From Bacteroidota bacterium (GTDB taxonomy: Bacteria > Bacteroidota > Bacteroidia > Flavobacteriales > Weeksellaceae), in NCBI GenBank assembly GCA_023399675.1, contig JAEWOM010000239.1, forward strand, positions 1 to 6,133: a stretch of 6,133 nucleotides of DNA, in the 5' to 3' direction. The first letter of the stretch is position 1. Every line of letters starts with the position of its first letter. The notes below the pieces were generated by a model. The model did not search any database, was not told where the DNA came from, and worked only from the letters and a program-made list of their open reading frames with translations. The position numbers were made by a program, and so were the translations under genes. Of the stretch, positions 1 to 4,845 are shown one piece after another.

Positions 1-814
1 CGGTATACACCATGTAACCTGCGGTTGTGTGCAGCATTCCTTTCGGTTTTCCGGTGGAGCCGGAAGTGTACAGAATGAAAAGCGGATCCTCCGCATCCAT
101 AATTTTTGACACGAAATCGGACGATGCGTTTGTGTACAAATCATCCATCCAAACATCGCGACCTTCCTTCATGGTGACATTTCCGCCGGTTCTTTTTACC
201 ACAAGAACTTTCTCTACGGACGGACATTTTTCCACTGCCTTATCGATAATGCCTTTCAAATCGATGGTTTTATTGCCGCGATAACTTCCGTCGGAACAGA
301 TAATAACTTTTGCTTCGCAGTCGTTTACTCTTGATGCAACTGCAGTGTCAGAAAATCCTGCAAAAATCACAGAATGCACAGCGCCCATTCTTGCGCAAGC
401 CAACATAGTAACGGCAAGCTCCGGAATCATAGGCAGATAAATACAGACGCGGTCGCCCTTTTCAACACCGAGTTCTTTCAGAACATTGGCTGTTTTGCAG
501 ACTCTTTCGTGCAGTTCGCGATAGGAAATATGCTGAGCTTCTTCTTTCGGATCGTTCGGTTCCCAAATGATGGCTGTTTTGTCGTCGCGAACTGATAAAT
601 GGCGGTCCAGACAGTTTTTCGTGATGTTCAGTTTGGCATTTTTAAACCATTTGATTTTGGCTTCTTCCATGTCGAAATCCACGACTTTTGTCCAGCGCTG
701 ATACCACACAAAACCTTCGTCAGCTACTTTGTCCCAGAATTTTTTTGGGTTTTTGATCGACTTTTTATACTGCTTGAAATAATCCGGCAGATCGTCGATA
801 TAGAAATTCTTCAT
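1..814 (-). CDS. acs: Acetyl-CoA synthetase (AMP-forming), N-terminal part, cut by the left window edge
   Basis: This enzyme activates acetate to acetyl-CoA in the cytoplasm through an acetyl-AMP intermediate, feeding acetate into central metabolism. The frame is open from an ATG at 814-812 to the edge, giving 271 residues of a protein usually about 630-650 long. The N-terminus (about residues 14-40, with YKKSIKNPKKFW) fits the ACS N-terminal domain. Further family motifs are YLPMIPE (126-132), AVHSVIFAGFS (145-155), a CoA-site-like segment SDGSYRGNK (174-182), and the AMP-binding P-loop YTSGSTGKPKGM (249-260). The catalytic C-terminal domain with the acetylatable lysine lies outside the window. 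The ATG is chosen because the ACS_N homology begins right after it and no other start precedes it closely. It is the last gene of the run, downstream of prpE, separated by a GxxExxY/repeat segment. No clear TAnnTTTG-type promoter is visible in front of it. The family call is confident; acetate as main substrate is from family resemblance. Confidence 0.93.
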   Translation of the reverse strand, partial: MKNFYIDDLPDYFKQYKKSIKNPKKFWDKVADEGFVWYQRWTKVVDFDMEEAKIKWFKNAKLNITKNCLDRHLSVRDDKTAIIWEPNDPKEEAQHISYRELHERVCKTANVLKELGVEKGDRVCIYLPMIPELAVTMLACARMGAVHSVIFAGFSDTAVASRVNDCEAKVIICSDGSYRGNKTIDLKGIIDKAVEKCPSVEKVLVVKRTGGNVTMKEGRDVWMDDLYTNASSDFVSKIMDAEDPLFILYTSGSTGKPKGMLHTTAGYMVYT

Positions 815-854
815 ATGTATTTGATTTAGTTTATTGTTTAATATTGATTCTACT

Positions 855-929
855 TTAACGCAAAGTGCGCAATGATTTATTTATTTTTTCCTCGTGTCTT
901 TCGCAAAGGCGCTAAAGCTTAGCAAAGGC
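855..929 (-). repeat. Composite CGCAAAG repeat, copy A (3' side of the GxxExxY gene)
   Basis: The plus strand starts TTAACGCAAAGTGCGCAA, passes through an AT-rich stretch, and ends CGCAAAGGCGCTAAAGC followed by TTAGCAAAGGC. The end contains a small hairpin (GCTAA-AGC-TTAGC, 911-923). Copy B (971-1037) repeats both halves in the same orientation 116 bp further on, and copy C (1493-1565) carries both in the opposite orientation. It lies 40 bp upstream of the acs start, so it may influence acs expression. Such CGCAAAG-rich sequences are, from memory, common around GxxExxY genes in Bacteroidota. Confidence 0.75.
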
Positions 930-970
930 TTAGTGCTGATTTTTGTGTCATTTGATAAATTTTTTGTGCG

Positions 971-1037
971 TTACCGCAAAGTGCGCAAACATTTTTTTTG
1001 TTTTATCGTTCGCAAGGGCGCTTCGCTTAGGAAAGGC
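971..1037 (-). repeat. Composite CGCAAAG repeat, copy B (3' side of the GxxExxY gene)
   Basis: Its first 18 bases match copy A with a single mismatch (TTACCGCAAAGTGCGCAA). The distal half, TTCGCAAGGGCGCTTCGC then TTAGGAAAGGC, is a slightly diverged version of the same half in A. It lies 23 bp beyond the GxxExxY stop codon. Together with A it forms a direct pair in the 246-bp gap between that gene and acs; nothing else is recognisable in the gap. Confidence 0.7.
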
Positions 1038-1060
1038 ATTAAAAACAGCCTTCATTTTGC

Positions 1061-1438
1061 TTATAAATTATTTGCTATTCGTTTTACTCCATTTTTAAAA
1101 AGGAAAGAATGGAAATTTAAAATCAATCCAAGCTTCAGTCTCGTGATTCTAAGATAGTTTAACAGCTGGAAAGTATGATAATCATTGATTTGTGCAACTG
1201 CTTTCACTTCCACAATTACTTTCTCTTCAATCAGCAGGTCTACTCGGAAAGCCCGCTCAATTCGAAGCTCGTCGTATTCTATAGCGATATCCTTTTGTTT
1301 TTCAATTTTCAAACCTGCTTCCTCCAGTTCGTAGCTCAGGCATTGCTCATAAACGGTTTCGTAAAGACCAATTCCCAGCTTCCTGTGAATTTTCAGTCCA
1401 CAATCAAAGACAATTTTTGATATCTCATTTTCTGTCAC
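1061..1438 (-). CDS. GxxExxY family protein (PD-(D/E)XK-like fold)
   Basis: From a GTG at 1438-1436 this encodes 125 residues, the usual length for the GxxExxY family (TIGR04256/PDDEXK_3). The naming motif is G-L-Y-E-T-V-Y (residues 24-30), after the typical opening VTENEISKIVFDCGLKIHRK. A nuclease-like core follows: RVDLLIEEKVIVEVKAV (residues 65-81), giving D67...E77-V-K79, the D-(E)xK pattern. The C-terminus (LNYLRITRLKLGLILNF, then KR) also fits the family. The molecular function is not established; a nuclease is plausible from the fold only. The frame is open upstream to a TTG at 1498, but that codon lies inside the flanking repeat and the family homology starts at the GTG, so the short form is preferred. 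The gene sits between prpE and acs, flanked by composite repeats, which suggests an accessory, mobile or repeat-linked origin. Confidence 0.85.
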   Translation of the reverse strand: MTENEISKIVFDCGLKIHRKLGIGLYETVYEQCLSYELEEAGLKIEKQKDIAIEYDELRIERAFRVDLLIEEKVIVEVKAVAQINDYHTFQLLNYLRITRLKLGLILNFHSFLFKNGVKRIANNL

Positions 1439-1492
1439 TTTTTTTCGAATTACAGTAATTAACGAACTATTCGCAATTGTTTTTGAGAAACA

Positions 1493-1565
1493 TTGCAAAG
1501 CGAAGCGCCTTTGCGTTCATCACAACGATGCATCATAAAAACCACTTAGCGAACTTTGCGTCTAA
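1493..1565 (+). repeat. Composite CGCAAAG repeat, copy C, inverted relative to A and B
   Basis: Read on the minus strand it begins TTAGACGCAAAGTTCGCTAA and ends ACGCAAAGGCGCTTCGC then TTTGC, the same two halves in the same order as A and B but on the other strand. The end can form a hairpin: GCAAAG-CG / CG-CTTTGC with one bulged base and an AAG/CTT loop (1495-1514). It starts one base after the prpE stop codon and runs to just before the GxxExxY gene, whose optional TTG start lies inside it. It could act as a boundary or attenuating structure after prpE, but no U-run terminator is seen. Confidence 0.7.
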
Positions 1566-1566
1566 G

Positions 1567-3453
1567 TTAAGCCTTATAGGATTCAATCTTCTCCTGAATT
1601 TCACCAACAATCGCTTCGTCATCAATGGTTGATAGTATCTGAAATTCCTTACCGTCCAACATTGTACGGATTAATTTTCTAAGGATTTTTCCGGAGCGGG
1701 TTTTCGGAAGTCGGTTAACGATCATCACATTTTTCAGTGAAGCTACAGCACCGATTTTCTCACGAACCAAAGCAACAACTTCTTTTTCAATTTCCGTTTC
1801 GTCTTTGTTAACACCGGCTTTCGTAACAGCGACTGCAAACGGAATCTGACCTTTTAATTGATCTTCCATTCCCACAACGGCACATTCCGCGATATCAGGA
1901 TGTCCGGAAACGACTTCTTCCATTTCGGAAGTGGAAAGTCGGTGACCGGCAACATTAATTACGTCATCCACACGTCCAGTTACGAAAATATATCCGTCTT
2001 CATCCTTAATGGCGCCGTCTCCGGAGAAATAATAGCCCGGAAACTGTGACAGATAACTTTTCTTGAATCTTGGGAAATCGTTCCAGATTCCGAGCATTGC
2101 TCCCGGTGCGAGTGGAAGTTTAATCACCAAATAACCTTCGTGGTGAGGATCGAGTTCATATCCGTTTTCATCGAAAACCATAATATCGTAACCAGGAAAC
2201 GGTTTTCCTGCAGAAGCTCTCTTGATTTTAAAATCATCGAAATACGTCATCAAACCAAGCATCGGCGAACCGGATTCTGTTTGCCACCAGTGATCGATAG
2301 CCGGAATTCCAATGTGTTCACCAAACCAGTCGAGTGTGGCAACGTCGCAGCGTTCTCCCGCCAAAAACTGCTTTTTATAATGAGATAAATCATATTTTTT
2401 GATGAATTCGCCGTCCGGATCTTCTTTCTTAATCGCTCTGATTGCAGTCGGCGCGGTAAACATCGTATTAACCTTATGTTCCGAAATAACACGCCAGAAA
2501 GTTCCCGCATCCGGTGTCATTACCGGTTTTCCTTCGAAAACGATGGTTGTATTTCTGTTCAGCAACGGACCGTACGCCATGAACGAGTGACCAACCGCCC
2601 AACCAAAATCGGAAGCAGCCCAGAAAACTTCGCCGGGTTCCATTCCGTAGTGGTATTTCATGGCAAATTTCAGCGCTGTAGCGTGTCCACCTGTATCTCT
2701 TGTAACTCCTTTCGGTTTTCCCGTTGTACCGGAAGTATAGAGCAAATACAACGGATGCGAAGCTTCAACCTCTACATAATCTGCAGATTCGGATTTATCT
2801 ACAAGATCCTGATAATCAATGGTTCCTTCAAAATATTCGTGTTTATTATCGATCAGTTGGCGGTCGTAAACAATGATGTTATCTACTTTGTCCTGTGCAA
2901 GTTCAATCGCCTGTCCCACCAAAGGCAGGTAAGGAATTCTTCGGGCAACTTCAACTCCTGCGGTGGAAGTGATCATTACTTTCGGTTTACAGTCATCAAT
3001 TCTTACAACCAGTTCATGTGGCGCGAATCCACCAAAAACAACATTATGTATAACGCCAATTCTTACGCAAGCCAGCATAGAAAAAAGCGTCTGCGGAATC
3101 ATCGGCATGTAAATTACTGCGGAGTCACCTTTTTTGAGTCCGAGAGATTTGAGTCCTCCTGCAAGTTTTGAAACTTCTTCTTTCACTTCATTAAATGTGA
3201 ATTTCTGCTTCTTATCTGTCACCGGCGAATCGTAAATCACGGCAACCTGGTCGCCGTATCCGTCCTCGATATGTTTGTCGAGACAGAGATAAGACATGTT
3301 AAGCTTTCCGTCTTTGAACCCAACCGGATATCCGTTTTCATCCTCGGAAAGTATGGTTTTCGGAAATTCGAACCACTTGATTTCTTTCGCCTGCTCTTCC
3401 CAGAATTTTTCTTTGTTCTCAATACTCTCAGTAAACATTTCCTGCGCTTTCAT
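1567..3453 (-). CDS. prpE: Propionyl-CoA synthetase-type acyl-CoA synthetase (AMP-forming)
   Basis: A complete 628-residue member of the acetyl/propionyl-CoA synthetase family, the same length as enterobacterial PrpE. It would convert propionate (perhaps also acetate or other short acids) to the acyl-CoA through an acyl-AMP in the cytoplasm. Motifs in order are YMPMIPQ (115-121), IHNVVFGGFAP (135-145), the P-loop YTSGTTGKPKGV (239-250) followed by the PrpE-like TRDTGGH, GWAVGHS (284-290), FTAPTAIR (332-339), WWQTESG (389-395), SGDG (477-480), the hinge GRVDDVINVAGHR (493-505), and LPKTRSGKILRK (582-593). K589 in the last is the catalytic lysine that is a known acetylation target in the family. 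The tail after the P-loop and the LSQFPGYYFSGDG region match PrpE/ACSS3 better than Acs. It starts at ATG 3453-3451, 57 bp after the response regulator, so the two are likely cotranscribed. Substrate preference is inferred. Confidence 0.88.
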   Translation of the reverse strand: MKAQEMFTESIENKEKFWEEQAKEIKWFEFPKTILSEDENGYPVGFKDGKLNMSYLCLDKHIEDGYGDQVAVIYDSPVTDKKQKFTFNEVKEEVSKLAGGLKSLGLKKGDSAVIYMPMIPQTLFSMLACVRIGVIHNVVFGGFAPHELVVRIDDCKPKVMITSTAGVEVARRIPYLPLVGQAIELAQDKVDNIIVYDRQLIDNKHEYFEGTIDYQDLVDKSESADYVEVEASHPLYLLYTSGTTGKPKGVTRDTGGHATALKFAMKYHYGMEPGEVFWAASDFGWAVGHSFMAYGPLLNRNTTIVFEGKPVMTPDAGTFWRVISEHKVNTMFTAPTAIRAIKKEDPDGEFIKKYDLSHYKKQFLAGERCDVATLDWFGEHIGIPAIDHWWQTESGSPMLGLMTYFDDFKIKRASAGKPFPGYDIMVFDENGYELDPHHEGYLVIKLPLAPGAMLGIWNDFPRFKKSYLSQFPGYYFSGDGAIKDEDGYIFVTGRVDDVINVAGHRLSTSEMEEVVSGHPDIAECAVVGMEDQLKGQIPFAVAVTKAGVNKDETEIEKEVVALVREKIGAVASLKNVMIVNRLPKTRSGKILRKLIRTMLDGKEFQILSTIDDEAIVGEIQEKIESYKA

Positions 3454-3510
3454 AATATTTTTGATTTAGATTTTAATTGGTTGATGTTACTTTCTGATAA
3501 TTTCCTGTAA

Positions 3511-3879
3511 CTAATTTACGAGTTCTTCTACTTTTTCCAGCAGTTTTTTTATCGAATAAGGTTTTGTAACGTAACCATTTGCACCCATTTCGAGTCCTTT
3601 CGCGATATCGCTTTCTCCACTTTTTGCAGAAAGGAAAATCACTTTCGTATCCGAAAATTTCTCGTTTTTTCTGATTTCCGAAAGGGTAGTGTAACCGTCC
3701 ACATTCGGCATCATGATATCGAGAAGAATTGCGTCCGGAATTTCATCCTTCAGAATTTCCAGGACTTCTGAACCGTCGCGTGCGATAAACACTTCATAAC
3801 CGGCTTTCCTAAAGGAATATTCCAGTGTCATGACGATTTTATGTTCATCGTCTGCGATTAATATTTTCTTTTTAGACAT
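3511..3879 (-). CDS. Receiver-only (CheY-like) response regulator
   Basis: A single 122-residue receiver domain with all canonical residues: acidic pocket D10-D11 in ILIADDE, phospho-acceptor D54 in LLDIMMP, S84 in the conserved Thr/Ser position (FLSAKSGE), and K106 in VTKPY. It ends at LEKVEELVN directly after the last helix, so there is no DNA-binding or enzymatic output domain. It would accept phosphate from a histidine kinase, most likely the one encoded upstream on the same strand, and act by protein-protein contact or as a phosphate relay. It starts at an ATG (3879-3877); no strong ribosome-binding site is visible, as is usual in Bacteroidota. The 371 bp between it and the transposase gene are filled with repeats. 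It lies 57 bp before prpE, pointing to a role in regulating short-chain acyl-CoA synthesis, but its target is unknown. Confidence 0.93.
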   Translation of the reverse strand: MSKKKILIADDEHKIVMTLEYSFRKAGYEVFIARDGSEVLEILKDEIPDAILLDIMMPNVDGYTTLSEIRKNEKFSDTKVIFLSAKSGESDIAKGLEMGANGYVTKPYSIKKLLEKVEELVN

Positions 3880-3892
3880 ATTTTAAAACTTT

Positions 3893-3921
3893 CTATTTCC
3901 GTGGGTTCTATCCACGTCTGT
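3893..3921. repeat. Truncated, degenerate copy of the CCGTGGAT hairpin unit
   Basis: The segment CTATTTCCGTGGGTTCTATC then CACGTCTGTTC resembles the head of the next unit, CTATTTCCGCGGATTTCATC then CACGGCTATTC at 3930, offset by 37 bp. It keeps a CGTGG/CCACG stem (3900-3915) but lacks the AAACCCTTCGGGTTT hairpin, so it looks like a decayed or deleted unit. It ends the repeat array 13 bp before the response regulator start. Confidence 0.6.
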
Positions 3922-3935
3922 TCTTTATTCTATTT

Positions 3936-4138
3936 CCGCGGATTTCATCCACGGCTATTCAAATTAAACCCTTCGGGTTTTCTATACTACTGTTTTAACT
4001 CCTTCCTCAATTTCCAAGGATTTCATCCACGGCTATTCACATTAAACCCTTCGGGTTTTCCACACTACTGTTTTATCTCCTTCCTCTGTTTTCAAGGATT
4101 TCATCCACGGCTATTCAAATTAAACCCTTCGGGTTTTC
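3936..4138. repeat. Tandem array of a 78-bp double-hairpin unit (2.6 copies)
   Basis: Units start with GGATTTCATCCACGGCTATT at 3940, 4018 and 4096, exactly 78 bp apart; the third is cut after 43 bp. Each unit holds two short hairpins with the same TTC triloop: GGAT-TTC-ATCC, extended to an imperfect CCG(C)GGAT/ATCC(A)CGG stem in the first unit, and a perfect AAACCC-TTC-GGGTTT (3966-3980, 4044-4058, 4122-4136). The 35-bp stretches between are also alike (CTACTGTTTTA, CTCCTTCCTC), so the whole 78 bp was duplicated. Because 78 is a multiple of three, it creates a spurious open frame on the plus strand. Together with the hairpins at 4161-4246, this accounts for the 371-bp gap between the response regulator and the transposase gene. 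Confidence 0.88.
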
Positions 4139-4160
4139 AACCATCTGTTTAAATTTGACT

Positions 4161-4175
4161 GACCACGAAGTGGTC
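4161..4175. repeat. Perfect hairpin with GAA triloop
   Basis: GACCAC-GAA-GTGGTC is a perfect 6-bp stem. The loop is the complement of the TTC loop in the neighbouring 78-bp units, while the stem sequence is unrelated to theirs. It lies 12 bp outside the left inverted repeat of the transposase module and probably belongs to the same family of REP-like palindromes. A terminator role is unlikely because no T-run follows on either strand. Confidence 0.7.
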
Positions 4176-4186
4176 AAAACCGACTA

Positions 4187-4206
4187 GCCGTATGTGAAAC
4201 TTACGG
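4187..4206 (+). repeat. Left inverted repeat of the transposase module
   Basis: This 20-bp sequence, GCCGTATGTGAAACTTACGG, is the exact reverse complement of 4713-4732. It can fold on itself through CCGTA/TACGG with a 9-base loop. It lies 44 bp beyond the transposase stop codon. Confidence 0.85.
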
Positions 4207-4229
4207 AATCAGATTTTCAAATGAAGGTG

Positions 4230-4246
4230 CAACCGTGTAGCGGTTG
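4230..4246. repeat. Hairpin just downstream of the transposase stop codon
   Basis: CAACCG-TGTAG-CGGTTG forms a perfect 6-bp stem, with its nearest base 4 bp past the stop codon of the minus-strand transposase gene. It could protect the mRNA 3' end or slow transcription, but no T-run follows, so an intrinsic terminator is not claimed. Its stem differs from all other hairpins here. Confidence 0.65.
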
Positions 4247-4250
4247 AATA

Positions 4251-4694
4251 TCAAAACAAATATTTTTCATCAAACTCAATTTGATTTTCTTTTAATAACT
4301 TCCTTATTTCTTCTTCAAAACTGTCAGTTTTATGGTGAATTTTCTGATTCTTCACATAATTGATAATCATATCCTTCTCACGTACAGAATAGGTAAATGC
4401 ACTGTAGCTTTCCTGCCATTCATCAAAATCAGGGAACAAACCACTTTTCTTCATCCAAAGATTGCTTGCCACTTTTACATCTTTTACAAGATTACTTAAA
4501 CTCATTGTTGGATGCAGATCAGTGAAAATATTGATGTGATCAGGCATTCCGTTAATTCTGTAAAGTTTGCATTTATGGTTTTTTAAAATCCCCCAAATGT
4601 ACTTGTAAAGTTCTTCGTCATGCTGCAGATTCAAACTGGGTTTTCTGTGTTTGGTTGCAAAGACGATATGGTAAAATATTTGTCTGTATGCCAT
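4251..4694 (-). CDS. REP-associated / IS200-like Y1 transposase with an altered HUH motif
   Basis: A 147-residue single-domain Y1 transposase, the usual size for the IS200/IS605 and RAYT group. These enzymes cut and rejoin single-stranded DNA at hairpin-marked ends, using a tyrosine and a metal held by an HUH motif plus a glutamine. The family opening YHIVFATKHRKP (residues 8-19), the core INGMPDHINIFTDLHP (47-62), a VKDVKVASNLWMKKSG stretch (70-85) and YVKNQKIHH (113-121) are all visible. Y113 and Q117 keep the Tyr-x3-Gln spacing of the active site. The HUH motif reads H53-I54-N55 (codon AAT, 4532-4530), so the second histidine is replaced by asparagine, one base change from a His codon. The frame is otherwise intact from ATG to TGA and reaches the typical FDEKYLF end. 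Activity is therefore uncertain: it may be inactive, weak or repurposed. It is flanked by 20-bp inverted repeats. Confidence 0.9.
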   Translation of the reverse strand: MAYRQIFYHIVFATKHRKPSLNLQHDEELYKYIWGILKNHKCKLYRINGMPDHINIFTDLHPTMSLSNLVKDVKVASNLWMKKSGLFPDFDEWQESYSAFTYSVREKDMIINYVKNQKIHHKTDSFEEEIRKLLKENQIEFDEKYLF

Positions 4695-4712
4695 ATTATT
4701 CTCAAACTTTGG

Positions 4713-4732
4713 CCGTAAGTTTCACATACGGC
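4713..4732 (-). repeat. Right inverted repeat of the transposase module
   Basis: The exact reverse complement of 4187-4206, placed 18 bp upstream of the transposase start codon. Here the palindrome extends to GCCGTA/TACGGC (4712 or 4713 to 4732 region), one pair longer than in the left copy. Its position in the 5' region could also affect transposase expression. Confidence 0.85.
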
Positions 4733-4743
4733 AATTTAATTTT

Positions 4744-4758
4744 GAACCCTTCGGGTTC
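4744..4758. repeat. Perfect hairpin GAACCC-TTC-GGGTTC
   Basis: A 6-bp perfect stem with the same TTC triloop and CCC/GGG core as the AAACCC-TTC-GGGTTT hairpins on the other side of the transposase. The outer pair has changed on both arms (A/T to G/C), so pairing has been kept. It lies 11 bp outside the right inverted repeat. Confidence 0.75.
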
Positions 4759-4778
4759 CCCCTTTACCCTTCTTTTTT

Positions 4779-4826
4779 CCGTGCATAAAATCCACGGCTA
4801 TTATAACTAAATCCTTACAGGTTTTT
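4779..4826. repeat. Degenerate fourth copy of the double-hairpin unit
   Basis: TCCACGGCTATT (4791-4802) is identical to the units at 3940-4138 and is followed by a decayed second hairpin, AAATCCTTACAGGTTTTT, in place of AAACCCTTCGGGTTTT. The first hairpin persists as CCGTG...CACGG (4779-4797). It has the same orientation as units 1-3, though the transposase module separates them. It begins 19 bp beyond the kinase stop codon and could serve as its 3' structure, but pairing is weak. Confidence 0.7.
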
Positions 4827-4845
4827 ATTGCATTCTGCTAATCTG

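Larger units (their letters stand above)
4187..4732 (-). mobile_element. REP-associated tyrosine transposase module bounded by 20-bp inverted repeats
   Basis: The module consists of the left repeat, a hairpin (4230-4246), the transposase gene (4251-4694) and the right repeat. The two 20-bp ends are exact reverse complements, and each can fold into a short CCGTA/TACGG hairpin. A lone Y1 transposase gene flanked by inverted palindromic repeats, without a TnpB gene, fits the REPtron/RAYT organisation better than a classical insertion sequence. It sits between repeat unit 3 (ending 4138) and a degenerate unit 4 (4779-4826) of the surrounding array, between the kinase and response regulator genes. 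No target-site duplication was recognised, which is expected for Y1 transposases. Confidence 0.7.

Noticed and set aside
894..1157. Plus-strand open frame of 87 codons next to the GxxExxY gene
   Set aside because: It reads through the CGCAAAG repeats and into the antisense of the GxxExxY 3' end. Its lysine- and phenylalanine-rich translation reflects AT-rich repeat DNA.
2476..3171. Plus-strand open frame of 231 codons
   Set aside because: It lies wholly antisense to prpE, whose motifs are unmistakable. The translation has no recognisable domain and is a shadow of the coding strand.
3966..3980. AAACCC-TTC-GGGTTT hairpin as an intrinsic terminator
   Set aside because: It is followed by only four T on the plus strand, where no gene ends, and by AATTTG on the minus strand. 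It repeats in tandem, which points to a REP-like element rather than a terminator.
3940..4138. CRISPR-like pattern: 43-bp repeats with 35-bp spacers
   Set aside because: The two 'spacers' resemble each other strongly (CTACTGTTTTA and CTCCTTCCTC in both), so the unit is a 78-bp tandem duplication. There is no cas gene, and the repeats are double hairpins of the REP type.
3901..4152. Plus-strand open frame of 83 codons with an internal 26-residue repeat (FHPRLFKLNPSGF-like)
   Set aside because: The frame is open only because the DNA repeat period, 78 bp, is a multiple of three. The sequence is better explained as palindromic intergenic repeats, and no family, start signal or typical composition supports a protein.
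4695..4735. Possible Bacteroidota promoter before the transposase (TTG, then AAAGTTTG resembling TAnnTTTG)
   Set aside because: Each box has a mismatch and the second lies so close to the start codon that almost no leader would remain. The evidence is too weak to annotate.
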